64,000 nt of DNA from an uncultured Paracoccus sp. (GTDB lineage Bacteria > Pseudomonadota > Alphaproteobacteria > Rhodobacterales > Rhodobacteraceae). Positions 18,070 to 29,268 of the stretch are shown here, piece after piece. Under the pieces are notes generated by a model, which saw nothing but the letters and a program-made list of their open reading frames with translations, did not search any database and had not been told where the DNA came from. The first letter of the stretch is position 1. Every line of letters begins with the position of its first letter. Where the stretch lies: assembly GCF_947496875.1 (NCBI RefSeq), contig NZ_CANMEH010000003.1, forward strand, positions 186,001-250,000. Direction: 5' to 3'. Made by a program: the position numbers and the translations under genes.

Positions 18070-18765
18070 TTGACCCGACAGCTCACCTTCGACCTGGCGG
18101 CGCCGCCATCGCTCAGCCGGGCAGATTTCCTGCCGGCACCGGCCAATGCCGAGGCGCTGGCGCTTGTCGACGCACCCGAGGCGTGGCCGCAGGGCCGGTT
18201 GCTGCTGCTCGGACCGGATGGGTCGGGCAAGTCACACCTCGCGGCGATCTGGACCGCCGAGCGGGGCGCCACGCGTCTGGCGGCGCAGGCGCTTTCGCCA
18301 GACGGCATCGATGCGCTGGTCACGCCCGAAGGTGCCATCGCGGTCGAGGACGCGGACCGGGTGGCGGGTATGGCTGACGCGGAACGGGGGCTGTTCCACC
18401 TCTGGAACCTGTGCGCGCAGCGCGGCTGCCGGCTGCTGGTCACGGCGCGCAGGGCGCCGGCCCACTGGGGATTGGCGCTGCCCGATCTGCGCTCGCGCAT
18501 GCAGGCGATGACGGCCGTGCGCCTGGGTCCGCCCGACGATGCGCTGCTGGCGGCGGTGCTGGTCAAGCTGTTCGCCGACCGTCAGTTGCACCCGGATGTG
18601 GGGTTGATCGAGGCGCTGGTGCGTCGCATGGACCGCGACCTTGGGCTGGCACGACGGCTGGTCGCGGCGATCGACGACGCGGCGCTCGCCGGTAACCGGG
18701 GCGTCACACGGCCGCTGGCTTTGGACGTGCTGGCCCGCCTGACCGAGGGTGACGTACCCGACTGA
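18070..18765 (+). CDS. hdaA: DnaA-related regulatory ATPase HdaA
   Basis: The 231-residue AAA+ protein is related to the central domain of DnaA. It begins TRQLTFDLAAPPSLSRADF, where QLTFDL acts as a beta-clamp-binding motif, then has a Walker A (GPDGSGKS, residues 48-55). With clamp-bound DNA, HdaA stimulates DnaA-ATP hydrolysis and so limits re-initiation of replication. Start is TTG at 18070 with AAGG five bases before it; no other in-frame start is near. The perM-hdaA order, with ppk-ppx beyond, is typical of the group. Confidence 0.87.
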   Translation: MTRQLTFDLAAPPSLSRADFLPAPANAEALALVDAPEAWPQGRLLLLGPDGSGKSHLAAIWTAERGATRLAAQALSPDGIDALVTPEGAIAVEDADRVAGMADAERGLFHLWNLCAQRGCRLLVTARRAPAHWGLALPDLRSRMQAMTAVRLGPPDDALLAAVLVKLFADRQLHPDVGLIEALVRRMDRDLGLARRLVAAIDDAALAGNRGVTRPLALDVLARLTEGDVPD

Positions 18766-18799
18766 GGCAGGTTCCGTGTCGGCCGTGGCCGCTGCGCGT

Positions 18800-19801
18800 T
18801 CACGCTGCGGCGACGATCCGCTCCAGCAGCTGGCGCAGATCGCCGAAGAACCCCTCGGACCGGGCCGGCCGGTCGGGGTCCGAGGTGATGGCGACGGCCA
18901 GTTGCCGACCCGGAACTACCACCAGCATCTGCCCGCCATAACCCCGCGCATAGGCGGCGTCCTGACCGGCGTGGCGGGTCAGGAACCAGCCATAGCCGTA
19001 GAGATCGCCCGAGAACGGCGACCGCGCCCGCGGCTGCATGGACGTCTGGATCCACTGCCGGCTGACCACCCGGCGGCCGCCGATCTGTCCACCGGCGAGA
19101 ACCATGTCGCCGATCCGCGCCAGCGCCACCGGACTGATCGCCATGTCATTGCCGCCCATGAACCGGCCCTGCGGGTCGCGGATCCACGGCGGAACGGCAA
19201 TGTCCAGCGGTTCCCCCAGCCAGCTTCGGGCCAGCTGGTGCAGATCGGATCTTGCCGCACGTGCCAAGGCCGCCCCCAGCACATGCCAGCCGCCGGTCGA
19301 ATAGATGAATCGGCCGCCCGGACGACCCACCAGCGGACGGGTCAGGGCAAAGTCGACCCAGTCGCGGCTTGACACCCAGGCCCCGTAGGCCGGCCCGGAC
19401 GTGCTGTCGAGCCCCGCCTGCATCGACAGCAGATGGCCGACCGTCAAGCTGTCCCGGGCGTCGCCGAAAGGGTCCCGGTCCAGCAGCGGCAGGACGCGCT
19501 GGTCAGGTCCGGTGATCACGCCGCGGTCGATCGCGATGCCGGTCAGCAGCCCGAGGATGGTCTTGGACACCGACTTGATGTTGGCGGGCCGATCCACGGC
19601 CGGGCCGCGGAACGCCCGGGCAAAGACGCACGCGCCATCCCGATGGATGACGAGGCTGCGCAGCTGCCCCAGCGCCGCCGCACTCTCCGCCATGCCGGCC
19701 AGCCCGTCGGACTGCCCGAACGCGGCCCGGCGGTGCAGCAGGGGCGCGGCGAACACGGCAGCGCCGGTGGTCATCAGCCTGCGACGTGACAGGATGGTCA
19801 T
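18800..19801 (-). CDS. Tat-exported serine hydrolase (class C beta-lactamase fold)
   Basis: The 333-residue protein begins with a twin-arginine signal ([16 protein letters not shown]). The active-site SxxK is S77-VS-K80, inside the sequence [12 protein letters not shown], and the second motif is YSTGG in place of the usual YxN. The fold matches penicillin-binding protein/beta-lactamase class C and esterase EstB relatives; the natural substrate is unknown. The gene is inverted between hdaA and ppk, which are usually neighbours. ATG at 19801. Confidence 0.87.
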   Translation of the reverse strand: MTILSRRRLMTTGAAVFAAPLLHRRAAFGQSDGLAGMAESAAALGQLRSLVIHRDGACVFARAFRGPAVDRPANIKSVSKTILGLLTGIAIDRGVITGPDQRVLPLLDRDPFGDARDSLTVGHLLSMQAGLDSTSGPAYGAWVSSRDWVDFALTRPLVGRPGGRFIYSTGGWHVLGAALARAARSDLHQLARSWLGEPLDIAVPPWIRDPQGRFMGGNDMAISPVALARIGDMVLAGGQIGGRRVVSRQWIQTSMQPRARSPFSGDLYGYGWFLTRHAGQDAAYARGYGGQMLVVVPGRQLAVAITSDPDRPARSEGFFGDLRQLLERIVAAA

Positions 19802-19957
19802 GGCTGTCCCTTCGCCAGTTGCCGACCTGAAATGGCGATCTCGCGCGGCGGGGTCAATCGCCGGCACAGGACCCTTCCGCGCCCGCCAGCCCGGCTGGAC
19901 ACCCCGCGATGCCCCCCTCATGATGCGCAGCCACGTCACGAGCAGTCTGCAACCAAG

Positions 19958-22123
19958 ATGACCCAGGCCGATTTCCTGCAAGCCCCGTTTCCCAAGCCGC
20001 TGGCGCTCCCCGACGGCCCGCCCGCGGGAGCGGACCGGTTCTTCAACCGCGAGCTCAGCTGGCTCAGCTTCAACTGGCGAGTCCTGGACGAGGCGCGCAA
20101 CCCGCGCGTGCCACTGTTGGAACGGCTGCGCTTCCTGTCGATCTCGGCGACCAACCTGGACGAGTTCTATACGGTGCGCGTGGCCGGGCTGCGCGAACTG
20201 GTCCGCGAGGGCAACACCATGCCGTCGGATGACGGCCGGACCCCGGACGAGCAGCTGGCTCTGGTCAATGCCGATGCCCGCCGGCTGATGGGCGCCCAGC
20301 AGCAGGTCTTCACCACCCTCCGCGGCGAGATGGAGGAGGCGGGCATCGCGATCCTGACCCGTGACCGGCTGACCCCCGACGAGGCCGCGTTTCTGGACCG
20401 GTACTTCATGGATCAGGTCTTCCCCGTCCTCTCGCCGATGGCGATCGACCCTGCGCATCCGTTTCCGTTCATCCCCAACCTGGGTTTCTCGCTGGCGCTG
20501 GAGCTTGCCCGGGAAAGCGACGGGCGCGAGATCAAGGCGTTGCTGCCGATTCCCGGGCAGCTGACGCGGTTCGTGGCGCTGCCGGGCGGGCAGCGCTTCG
20601 TGCCGCTGGAAGAGCTGCTGCTGCTCAACCTGGCGCGGCTGTTCCCGGGGTACCGCAACACCGGACATTGCGGGTTCAGGGTGCTGCGCGACAGCGACCT
20701 GGAACTGGAGGACGAAGCCGAGGACCTGGTGCGGGAGTTCGAGCACGCGCTGAAACGCCGGCGGCGCGGCCAGGTCATCCGCCTGAAGATGACGGCCGGC
20801 GCGCCCGACACCCTGCGCCGCCTGATCATGGCCGAGCTGCAGGTCGATCCCGACGACGTGGTCGAGGTCGACGGCGTGCTCGGGATGGCCGATCTGCGCG
20901 AACTGGTGCTGGACAGCCGCCGCGATCTGCAATGGCCGAACTTCGTTCCCCGGGTGCCGGAACGGGTGCAGGACCACGACGGCGACATGTTCTCGGCGAT
21001 CCGGCAGAAGGACATGCTGCTGCATCACCCGTACGAGACCTTCGACATGGTGATCCGGTTCATCGCGCAGGCTGCGGCGGATCCGAACGTGCTGGCGATC
21101 AAGCAGACGCTGTATCGCACCAGCCGCGACAGCCCGATCGTCGATGCGCTGTGCGAGGCGGCCGAGGCGGGAAAGTCGGTCACCGCGCTGGTCGAGCTGA
21201 AGGCGCGGTTCGACGAGGCCGCCAACATACGCCAGTCGCGGCGGCTGGAACGCGCCGGCGCCCACGTCGTCTACGGCTTCGTGAACTACAAGACCCACGC
21301 CAAGATCAGCAGCGTGGTGCGCCGCGAAGGCGACCGCCTGATCACCTATTCGCATTACGGAACGGGCAACTATCATCCGATCACCGCCCGCATCTATACG
21401 GACCTGTCGCTGTTCACCTGCGACGGGGCGCTGGGGCGGGATGCCACCAAGGTGTTCAATTACCTGTCCGGCTATGTCCAACCCGAGGAGCTGGAAAACC
21501 TCGCCATCTCGCCCATCAACCTCAAGTCCCGGATGCTCGAGCTGATCGAGCGCGAAGCCCGGTTCGCCCAGTCGGGCCGGCCGGCGGCGATCTGGGCCAA
21601 GATGAACAGTCTGATCGAACGCGACGTGATCGACGCGCTGTATGCTGCCTCGCAGTCGGGGGTGCGGATCAACCTGGTCGTGCGCGGGATCTGCGGGCTG
21701 CGGCCGGGCATCGCGGGACTGTCCGACAACATCCGGATCAAGTCGATCGTCGGGCGGTTCCTGGAACACAGCCGGATCGTGTGCTTCGGCAACGGGCACG
21801 GGCTGCCCTCGCGCAAGGCGCGGGTGTTCATCAGCTCGGCCGACTGGATGGACCGCAACCTGAACCGCCGGGTCGAGACACTGGTCGAATGCATGAACGA
21901 CACGGTCAAGGCGCAGATCACCAGCCAGATCATGGCCGCCAACATGGCGGATGAGGCCCAGAGCTGGATCCTGCAGCCCGACGGCCGCTATCTGCGGCAT
22001 CTGCCTGCGGGACGCGACGACCTGTTCAACTGCCACCTCTTCTTCATGGAGAATCCGTCCCTGTCGGGGCGGGGGACCGCGGGCGCGCGCGATGTTCCGG
22101 CATTGACCCACTCGCTGGATTGA
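19958..22123 (+). CDS. ppk1: Polyphosphate kinase 1
   Basis: The 721-residue PPK1 reversibly makes polyphosphate from ATP. It has the N-terminal [16 protein letters not shown] segment, the [16 protein letters not shown] motif and the phospholipase D-like core with HAKI and [10 protein letters not shown] (H466 and H473), which supply active-site histidines. ATG at 19958 is the first codon of conserved sequence; no strong ribosome site is present. The frame is also open upstream to 19832. ppx follows 46 bases downstream. Confidence 0.95.
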   Translation: MTQADFLQAPFPKPLALPDGPPAGADRFFNRELSWLSFNWRVLDEARNPRVPLLERLRFLSISATNLDEFYTVRVAGLRELVREGNTMPSDDGRTPDEQLALVNADARRLMGAQQQVFTTLRGEMEEAGIAILTRDRLTPDEAAFLDRYFMDQVFPVLSPMAIDPAHPFPFIPNLGFSLALELARESDGREIKALLPIPGQLTRFVALPGGQRFVPLEELLLLNLARLFPGYRNTGHCGFRVLRDSDLELEDEAEDLVREFEHALKRRRRGQVIRLKMTAGAPDTLRRLIMAELQVDPDDVVEVDGVLGMADLRELVLDSRRDLQWPNFVPRVPERVQDHDGDMFSAIRQKDMLLHHPYETFDMVIRFIAQAAADPNVLAIKQTLYRTSRDSPIVDALCEAAEAGKSVTALVELKARFDEAANIRQSRRLERAGAHVVYGFVNYKTHAKISSVVRREGDRLITYSHYGTGNYHPITARIYTDLSLFTCDGALGRDATKVFNYLSGYVQPEELENLAISPINLKSRMLELIEREARFAQSGRPAAIWAKMNSLIERDVIDALYAASQSGVRINLVVRGICGLRPGIAGLSDNIRIKSIVGRFLEHSRIVCFGNGHGLPSRKARVFISSADWMDRNLNRRVETLVECMNDTVKAQITSQIMAANMADEAQSWILQPDGRYLRHLPAGRDDLFNCHLFFMENPSLSGRGTAGARDVPALTHSLD

Positions 22124-22169
22124 ACGACACGGGTTCGAGCATTGAGCCGTCTGACCGGGGAGATCGCCG

Positions 22170-23696
22170 ATGAACGTCAGGACCACGTCGGGGCGCAAGA
22201 TCGTGCCATTCGGGAGAGAGGGCGGGCAGGCGCTTTCCGCGCGGGAGCTGCAGCGGGTCGGGGTGGTGGACGTCGGGTCGAACTCGATCCGGCTGGTCGT
22301 GTTCGACGGCGCCGCCCGCAGCCCGGCCTATTTCTACAACGAAAAGGTCATGGCCGGGTTGGGGCAGGGGTTGGCCACCACTGGCCGGCTGAACCCCGAC
22401 GGTGTGCGCCGCGGCATGGCGGCGCTGCGCCGGTTTAAGGCACTGGCCGACGGCATGGGAATCGAGCCGCTGACCTGCGTGGCCACCGCCGCGGTGCGCG
22501 AAGCCGAGGACGGGCCCAGCTTTCAGAAGCAGGTCGAGCGCGAAACCGGCCTGAAGCTGTGGGTGATCGACGGCGAGGAGGAGGCGCGGCTGTCCGCGCA
22601 AGGGGTGCTGCTCGGCTGGCCGAACGCCAGGGGGCTGGTCTGCGACATCGGGGGCAGCTCGATGGAGTTGGCCGAGGTGACGGACGGCACCGTCGGAAAG
22701 CGCATCAGTTCGCCGCTGGGGCCGTTCCGGCTGCAGCAGATCGAAGGCAAGTCGCTGAAGAAGCATATCGACCGGATCATGTCGGAACTGGCCGTCCATC
22801 TGGGGACCGACCACGAGCGGATCTACCTTGTCGGTGGCTCGTGGCGGGCGATCGCGCGGCTGGACATGGAACGCCGCGCCTATCCGATGACCGTGCTGCA
22901 CGAATACCGCATGACCCCGGACGATGTGATCGCCACGGTCAAGTGGGTCGCCGACAACGATCTTGCCGAGCTGAAGGCGCGGACCGGTATCTCGTCGTCG
23001 CGGATCGAGCTGGTGCCGTTGGCCATGCAGGTGCTGCGGCAGCTGGTGCAGACCTTCGAGCCGCCGGAAATCGCCGTCAGCTCCTACGGGATCCGTGAGG
23101 GAATACTGTACGAACAGATGCCTGATTCGATCCGCAGGCGCGATCCCCTGATCGAGGCGGCCCGGTTCACCGAGCGGCAGATGGCCCGGATGCCGGGGTT
23201 CGGCAAGAAGCTGTACCACTTCCTGATGCCGCTGTTTCCGGATACACCGGACGCTCGGATCCGACTGATCCGGGCGGCGTGCCTGCTGCACGACACCAGC
23301 TGGCGCGCGCATCCGGACTATCGGGCCGAGGCGTGTTTCGACAATGTCACCCGGGCCAATCTGGCGGCGCTGTCGCATCCGCAGCGGGTGTTCCTGGGGC
23401 TGGCGCTGCTGCACCGCTACCGGAACAACAGGGCCGGATCGCCGATGGAGCCGCTGTTCACGCTGCTACCCAAGGACGACATCGACGAGGCCGAGATCCT
23501 GGGAAAAGCCATGCGGTTCGGCGCAATGTTTTCGGTGCGCGACCCGGCCGAGGCGGGCGAGCTGGCGCTGGACCGCAAGGCGGAGACCCTGACGCTGCGG
23601 CTGACCGGGATCGGGCGCGACCTGATGGGCGAGGTCGCCGAGGCGCGGTTCAGGTCGCTGTGCAGCGCCATGAAGGTCGCGCCCGTCGTCGCCTGA
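22170..23696 (+). CDS. ppx: Exopolyphosphatase / guanosine pentaphosphatase family
   Basis: The 508-residue Ppx/GppA protein degrades the polyphosphate made by the upstream kinase and may hydrolyse pppGpp. The ASKHA ATPase fold is marked by VVDVGSNSIRLVVFDG (phosphate 1), CDIGGSSMELAEV (phosphate 2) and YLVGGSWRAIAR (adenosine). An HD-like C-terminal half follows, with LLHDTSWRAHPDYR. ATG at 22170 has GGGGAG upstream. It is co-transcribed with ppk1. Confidence 0.94.
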   Translation: MNVRTTSGRKIVPFGREGGQALSARELQRVGVVDVGSNSIRLVVFDGAARSPAYFYNEKVMAGLGQGLATTGRLNPDGVRRGMAALRRFKALADGMGIEPLTCVATAAVREAEDGPSFQKQVERETGLKLWVIDGEEEARLSAQGVLLGWPNARGLVCDIGGSSMELAEVTDGTVGKRISSPLGPFRLQQIEGKSLKKHIDRIMSELAVHLGTDHERIYLVGGSWRAIARLDMERRAYPMTVLHEYRMTPDDVIATVKWVADNDLAELKARTGISSSRIELVPLAMQVLRQLVQTFEPPEIAVSSYGIREGILYEQMPDSIRRRDPLIEAARFTERQMARMPGFGKKLYHFLMPLFPDTPDARIRLIRAACLLHDTSWRAHPDYRAEACFDNVTRANLAALSHPQRVFLGLALLHRYRNNRAGSPMEPLFTLLPKDDIDEAEILGKAMRFGAMFSVRDPAEAGELALDRKAETLTLRLTGIGRDLMGEVAEARFRSLCSAMKVAPVVA

Positions 23697-23707
23697 ATTT
23701 CGTGTGA

Positions 23708-23751
23708 TGTTCACGCATGGTTCATGCAGTTTTCATGCAGTGTTCTCGTCA
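23708..23751. repeat. Four 11-base direct-repeat units upstream of the SMR gene (Pho-box-like spacing)
   Basis: Four consecutive 11-base units begin at 23708, 23719, 23730 and 23741, each with TTC at positions 3-5; units 2 and 3 share TTCATGCAG. Pho boxes are also arrays of 11-base units with a TCAT-like core, so PhoB binding is possible, but the match to the PhoB consensus is only partial. The array lies 82 bases before the SMR start and just after ppx. Confidence 0.45.
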
Positions 23752-23832
23752 TCCCCTAACCGGTCCGATGGTCTGGACCCGCCGGGCAGCCGCCCCCGGC
23801 GCCGCGCGCCGGTTCAAGTTGGAGTACGTATC

Positions 23833-24177
23833 GTGAATCCCCTGCTCACCGCCTATGGCTCGCTGGCCGCCGCCATCCTCTTCGAGGTCACCGGCTCGTC
23901 GCTGCTGCAACGGTCCGCGGGGTTCACCCGGATCGGGCCGACGATCGGCCTAGCGATCTGCTTCGTGCTGTCGCTGTTCTTCCTGTCGGTGGCGCTGCGG
24001 ACCATCCCGCTGGGCGTGGCCTATGCCATCTGGGCGGGTGTCGGCATCGTGCTGACCTCGCTGATCAGCGTCGTTGTGTTCCGGTTCCCGCTGGACCTGC
24101 CGGCGCTGGTGGGGATCGCGCTGATCGTGTCGGGGGTCCTGGTCATGAACCTGCTGTCCAACAGCACCGTGCATTGA
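23833..24177 (+). CDS. Small multidrug resistance (SMR) family transporter
   Basis: The 114-residue protein has four membrane helices. The membrane-embedded glutamate of helix 1 (LFEVTGSSLLQRS) and the signature GVAYAIWAGVGIVL in helix 3 identify a proton-coupled SMR transporter (EmrE/QacE/SugE group). Substrates of the family include quaternary ammonium and guanidinium compounds. Start is GTG at 23833 behind GGAG. It follows ppx by 136 bases, with an unusual repeat array in between. Confidence 0.9.
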   Translation: MNPLLTAYGSLAAAILFEVTGSSLLQRSAGFTRIGPTIGLAICFVLSLFFLSVALRTIPLGVAYAIWAGVGIVLTSLISVVVFRFPLDLPALVGIALIVSGVLVMNLLSNSTVH

Positions 24178-24237
24178 GGGCGCCGGGCCGGGTCATCGGC
24201 CGGTGACCGACCGGGCCGTGAGCGACAGCCCGCGTGG

Positions 24238-25161
24238 CTAGAGCTGCGCCCGGGTCTTGGCGTCGGTATAGCCGCGATGCCAGTGATAGTTCCACAGGCC
24301 TTCATGCGCCTTCAGCTCGTCGCCACGGGCGAGGCTGTAGGCCGAGTAATGCCGCGCCTGCTTCAGCTTGCCCCTGGCAAGGCTGGTCACCCGCTGCACC
24401 AGCGGCCGGCTGGTCTGGTCCGCGGCGATCCGTTCCTGCAGCCCGACGCCCAGCCCGTGCCGATAGGCGCGCGAGGTCCAGAACGGGGTTCCGAGCTGGT
24501 GCGGGCGGACGATGTGCCGGACCCGGGGGCCGGTCGCGAACCAGGCCTTGTGGCCGTGTTCCTCGACCCGCTGGCAGAACTCCGTCTCGCTGCCCATCGG
24601 ATAGTTGCGGTCGCTGCCGTTCGGGCCGATGGATTCGTTGAAGGTGATGCCCCGGTCGAACACGGTGCGCCGCACCGCCATGTTCGGGCCGAAGATGTCG
24701 CGGGCCCGGATCGGCCCCTCGTCGTGGTCGCAGGCGGCGAAGATCTCGGCAAAGTGGAAGCGCGCCTCGACCATCCAGGACGGCGGGCTGGCCTGGAACA
24801 GCGGTTCGATGCGGCCGCCGAACAGGTCGTAGTCGGGCTGTTCGCGTGCGACCCGGGCCCACTGGTCCAGAAACCTGGGGGCCGGAACCGCGTCGTCGTC
24901 GGTCACGATCACCGTCGATCCCTTCAGCAGCGGCAGCGCCGCGTTCAGAGCGGCGTTCTTTCCCGCGACCGGATGATCCACGACGGTGAGAGGCAGGCGA
25001 CCGGCAAAGCTGTCCAGGCACGCCGCCGTCGCGTCGGTGCTGGCATTGTTCACGACGATCATCTCCCAGTCGTCGTGGCAGGTCTGGGCGGCATAGGCCG
25101 CCAGGACCTCGGGCAGGACGCCGGCGCCGTTATGGGTGGAGAACAAAACCGTAAGTTGCAT
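24238..25161 (-). CDS. Family 2 glycosyltransferase
   Basis: The 307-residue GT-A enzyme starts QLTVLFSTHNGAGVLPEVL and has VVNNASTDATA, the metal-binding TDDDAVP, and a later MGSETEFCQRV acceptor-side motif. It transfers an activated sugar to an unknown acceptor, probably in polysaccharide or lipid glycan synthesis. No membrane helix is present. ATG at 25161 has no Shine-Dalgarno sequence; an AT-rich promoter-like stretch abuts the start, so the mRNA may be leaderless. It is convergent with the SMR gene and divergent from the EF-hand gene. Confidence 0.88.
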   Translation of the reverse strand: MQLTVLFSTHNGAGVLPEVLAAYAAQTCHDDWEMIVVNNASTDATAACLDSFAGRLPLTVVDHPVAGKNAALNAALPLLKGSTVIVTDDDAVPAPRFLDQWARVAREQPDYDLFGGRIEPLFQASPPSWMVEARFHFAEIFAACDHDEGPIRARDIFGPNMAVRRTVFDRGITFNESIGPNGSDRNYPMGSETEFCQRVEEHGHKAWFATGPRVRHIVRPHQLGTPFWTSRAYRHGLGVGLQERIAADQTSRPLVQRVTSLARGKLKQARHYSAYSLARGDELKAHEGLWNYHWHRGYTDAKTRAQL

Positions 25162-25472
25162 AAACTAAATCAATTCTACTATTTAGGTCGCGTCAATGAG
25201 GTAAAACCTGGTGGTCGCCCATTCAATGGCACCGGCGGTTCAAACAGTCGATGCGCGGCCTAACGCAGCGGCAGCTTGCCCGGACCCGCAAGATATTGCC
25301 AGTGACGCAACGTCACGCCCCGAACGTGCGGCAATCCGGACCGAGGTCATCCGGACTGGGACCTCGCGTGGCGAGCGGGCGGGCAGGGCACCCGGATGCC
25401 CCCCGATCCTGTCCTTGCCGGAGGGGACTGCAGGCGCGATCATGATCCAGGCTGCGCAGAAGGAGGAGCGAC
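25162..25472. other. 311-base divergent intergenic region
   Basis: The first 45 bases are unusually AT-rich for this genome. Read on the minus strand they hold TTGACG and, about 17 bases on, TTGATT, possibly the -35 and -10 of the glycosyltransferase gene. The remainder has normal composition and no gene I can support; AAGGAGGAG at its right end is the ribosome site of the EF-hand gene. Confidence 0.4.
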
Positions 25473-25925
25473 ATGGGACGTGCGAGGGTGCTGGGATGCG
25501 CCGGGGCGGTGCTGGGGGCGGTGCTTCTGGGGCCGGCGGGGGCGCTGGCCCAGACGGGGGTGCCGGGCGAGCATTTCATCCTGAACTGGGACCTGAATGG
25601 CGACGGGGCCGTGGACGCCGCCGAGATGGAGGAGAAGCGGGCCGAGTTGCACGGGATCTTCGACAGCAGCGGCGACGGCTATCTGGACGCCGCCGAATAC
25701 GCCGAGTTCGACGCGGCGCGGGCGGCCGACATGGGCAGCCTGCCGGAAGCCGCGGCGGGGCGGATGCGGGCGGTCGAGGCGGGGCTGGGCCTGGCCGCGA
25801 ACGATCCGGACGGGGATGGCCGGGTGTCGCGCGACGAGTTCGTGGCGGGGGTGCCGGACTGGCTGGCGCAGGTGGACAGGACCGGCGACGGGCAGGTAAC
25901 CACCGCCGATTTCGCCGGCCCCTGA
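25473..25925 (+). CDS. Secreted EF-hand calcium-binding protein
   Basis: The 150-residue protein has a signal peptide (cleavage after GALA, about residue 26) and four EF-hand loops at residues 40-51, 64-75, 111-122 and 135-146, each of the D-x-[ND/S]-G-D-G type. The last loop ends in Asp rather than Glu. It probably buffers or senses calcium in the periplasm; partners are unknown. ATG at 25473 has a strong AAGGAGGAG site. It stands alone, convergent with groEL. Confidence 0.9.
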   Translation: MGRARVLGCAGAVLGAVLLGPAGALAQTGVPGEHFILNWDLNGDGAVDAAEMEEKRAELHGIFDSSGDGYLDAAEYAEFDAARAADMGSLPEAAAGRMRAVEAGLGLAANDPDGDGRVSRDEFVAGVPDWLAQVDRTGDGQVTTADFAGP

Positions 25926-25987
25926 GCGGCGCTGCGGCGGCGCCCGGCGGTCACCGGGGGCGGGTGCCGATCCGCAGGCCGCCGACG

Positions 25988-26016
25988 AAAAAAGGGCGCC
26001 CGACCGGGCGCCCTTT
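25988..26016 (-). terminator. Terminator of groES-groEL
   Basis: An 11-base stem (AAAGGGCGCCC with GGGCGCCCTTT, loop GACC) is followed on the minus strand by a run of T. It lies 25 bases past the groEL stop. On the plus strand the T run is short, so it mainly ends the chaperonin transcript. Confidence 0.9.
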
Positions 26017-26040
26017 CGTCTGTCTGCCGTGGGGCAGGGC

Positions 26041-27693
<1,653 letters not shown>

Positions 27694-27737
27694 TTAACTC
27701 TTCCTTTGCAATGTGGTGAAAGCGTTTCGTCGAGGGA

Positions 27738-28025
27738 TCAGGACATGATCCCGAGAATGTCGCTTTCCTTCATGATCAGCAGCTCTTCGCCGTCCAGCGT
27801 CACTTCGGTGCCGGACCACTTGCCGAACAGGATGCGGTCGCCCTGCTTGACGGCCATCGGGATCAGTTCGCCCGAGTCCTTGCGCGCGCCTTCGCCGGCT
27901 GCGACGATCTCGCCCTCGGCGGGCTTTTCCTTGGCGCTGTCGGGGATGATCAGGCCGCCCTTGGTCTTTTCGTCGGATTCGACGCGGCGGACCAGCACGC
28001 GGTCATGCAGCGGGGTGAATGCCAT
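27738..28025 (-). CDS. groS: Co-chaperonin GroES (10 kDa)
   Basis: The 95-residue GroES caps GroEL. It starts [21 protein letters not shown], with the mobile loop [16 protein letters not shown] and the roof [10 protein letters not shown]. Upstream on the same strand are a TTGACA-type promoter and a perfect CIRCE operator, so the operon should be repressed by HrcA. Confidence 0.98.
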   Translation of the reverse strand: MAFTPLHDRVLVRRVESDEKTKGGLIIPDSAKEKPAEGEIVAAGEGARKDSGELIPMAVKQGDRILFGKWSGTEVTLDGEELLIMKESDILGIMS

Positions 28026-28059
28026 GGATGAACACTCCGATCGTTCAGGTTTCCAGATG

Positions 28060-28086
28060 TTGGCACTCGACCGAGGTGAGTGCCAA
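28060..28086. promoter_or_regulatory. CIRCE operator (HrcA binding site)
   Basis: TTGGCACTC (28060-28068), a nine-base spacer, and GAGTGCCAA (28078-28086) form a perfect inverted repeat with CIRCE geometry. The consensus is TTAGCACTC-N9-GAGTGCTAA. It lies 34 bases before the groES start. Confidence 0.95.
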
Positions 28087-28094
28087 TCGCGGCT

Positions 28095-28123
28095 GATCTA
28101 GGCCGCGGTCACGGGGCTGTCAA
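28095..28123 (-). promoter_or_regulatory. Sigma-70-type promoter of groES-groEL
   Basis: On the minus strand, TTGACA (28118-28123) and TAGATC (28095-28100) are 17 bases apart. Transcription would begin just upstream of or within CIRCE, the classic arrangement for HrcA repression. Confidence 0.75.
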
Positions 28124-28221
28124 CACCCCCCGATGCGGGTCTGGACCGGTTTCGGGGTGCGGTCTTGGTCCGGGGCCGGCGGCATGGCAGAGTGCGGGCG
28201 GGGGCAAGGGGTAGGAGGACC

Positions 28222-29268
28222 ATGGCCAAGCTGATCCTGGGGCTGGTGCTGTGGGCGATGACGGCCAGCCTTGCCTCGGCCGCCTGCGTCGGACGCGACC
28301 TGTTCGACGATCTGTCCGCAGCGCAGCGCCAGGCGATCGCAAGCGCCGCTGCGCGGGTGCCGCACGCCTATGGCACGACCTTCGTGGCACGCCGCGGGCA
28401 GGCGCGGCTGCTGCTGGTAGGCACTTTCCATTTCACCGATGACCGGCACCACGGGATGATAGACGGGCTGGCACCGCAGATGACCGGCGCCGACGCGCTG
28501 CTGGTCGAGGCGGGGCCGGAGGAGGAGGCGCAGCTGCAGGCGCGGCTGGCGCGGGATCCGACGCTGATGGCCGATCCGACCGGTCCGACCCTGCCCGAAC
28601 GGCTGGACGCCGACGACTGGCAGGCGGTCGCGGCGGCGCTGGCCGAGCGCGGGATTCCCGCGGTGATCGCCAGCCGGCTGCGGCCCTGGTACGTCGCCAC
28701 GATGCTGAGCGTGTCGCCCTGCGTGCTGGCCGAGATCAGGGCCGCCGAAGGGCCGCCCTCGGGCCTCGACCACCTGATGATGGACGCGGCGCAGGATGCG
28801 GGCGTGCCGATCCGGGCGCTGGAGCCGTTCGACACGGTGTTCACCCTGTTCGACGGGCTGACCCCGGACGAGGAGATCGACATGATCCTGGCCGCGCTGC
28901 CGGGTGCCGCGCAGGCCGACGATCTGACCACCACCGCCGCCACCGCCTTTTTCGAGGGGCGGGTGTGGGAGCTGTGGGAGTTCGCCCGGCTGGACGCCCA
29001 CCGGCATCCGACGATGGACCCGGCCAAGGTGGACCGCCAACTCGCCCTGGCGAAGGAGCGGCTGATGGACCGGCGCAACCGCGCCTGGATCGGACCTCTG
29101 ACCCGGGCGGCCGAAGATGCGGCGGCGCGTGGCCGGCACGTGGTCGCCGCGTTCGGCGCGCTGCACCTGCCGGGCGAGACCGGGGTGCTGCGGCTGCTGG
29201 AGCGCGACGGCTGGACCGTCGAGAGAATGGCGCTGGAACGTACGACGACAGAGGGGACACTGCCATGA
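28222..29268 (+). CDS. TraB/GumN family protein
   Basis: The 348-residue protein has a signal peptide (cleavage near ASAAC, so possibly a soluble periplasmic protein). Conserved TraB/GumN elements are LLLVGTFHFTDDRH near residue 72 and AFGALHLPGETGVLRLL near the C-terminus; some relatives are metal-dependent proteases. ATG at 28222 follows TAGGAGGA. Its stop overlaps the next gene by four bases (ATGA). Confidence 0.83.
   Translation: MAKLILGLVLWAMTASLASAACVGRDLFDDLSAAQRQAIASAAARVPHAYGTTFVARRGQARLLLVGTFHFTDDRHHGMIDGLAPQMTGADALLVEAGPEEEAQLQARLARDPTLMADPTGPTLPERLDADDWQAVAAALAERGIPAVIASRLRPWYVATMLSVSPCVLAEIRAAEGPPSGLDHLMMDAAQDAGVPIRALEPFDTVFTLFDGLTPDEEIDMILAALPGAAQADDLTTTAATAFFEGRVWELWEFARLDAHRHPTMDPAKVDRQLALAKERLMDRRNRAWIGPLTRAAEDAAARGRHVVAAFGALHLPGETGVLRLLERDGWTVERMALERTTTEGTLP

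Noticed and set aside
18800..22198. A 1132-codon open frame on the minus strand covering ppk1 and the serine hydrolase
   Set aside because: Only the last 333 codons are a recognisable protein with its own start and Tat signal. The rest is antisense to ppk1 and has a composition typical of the complement of GC-rich coding sequence.
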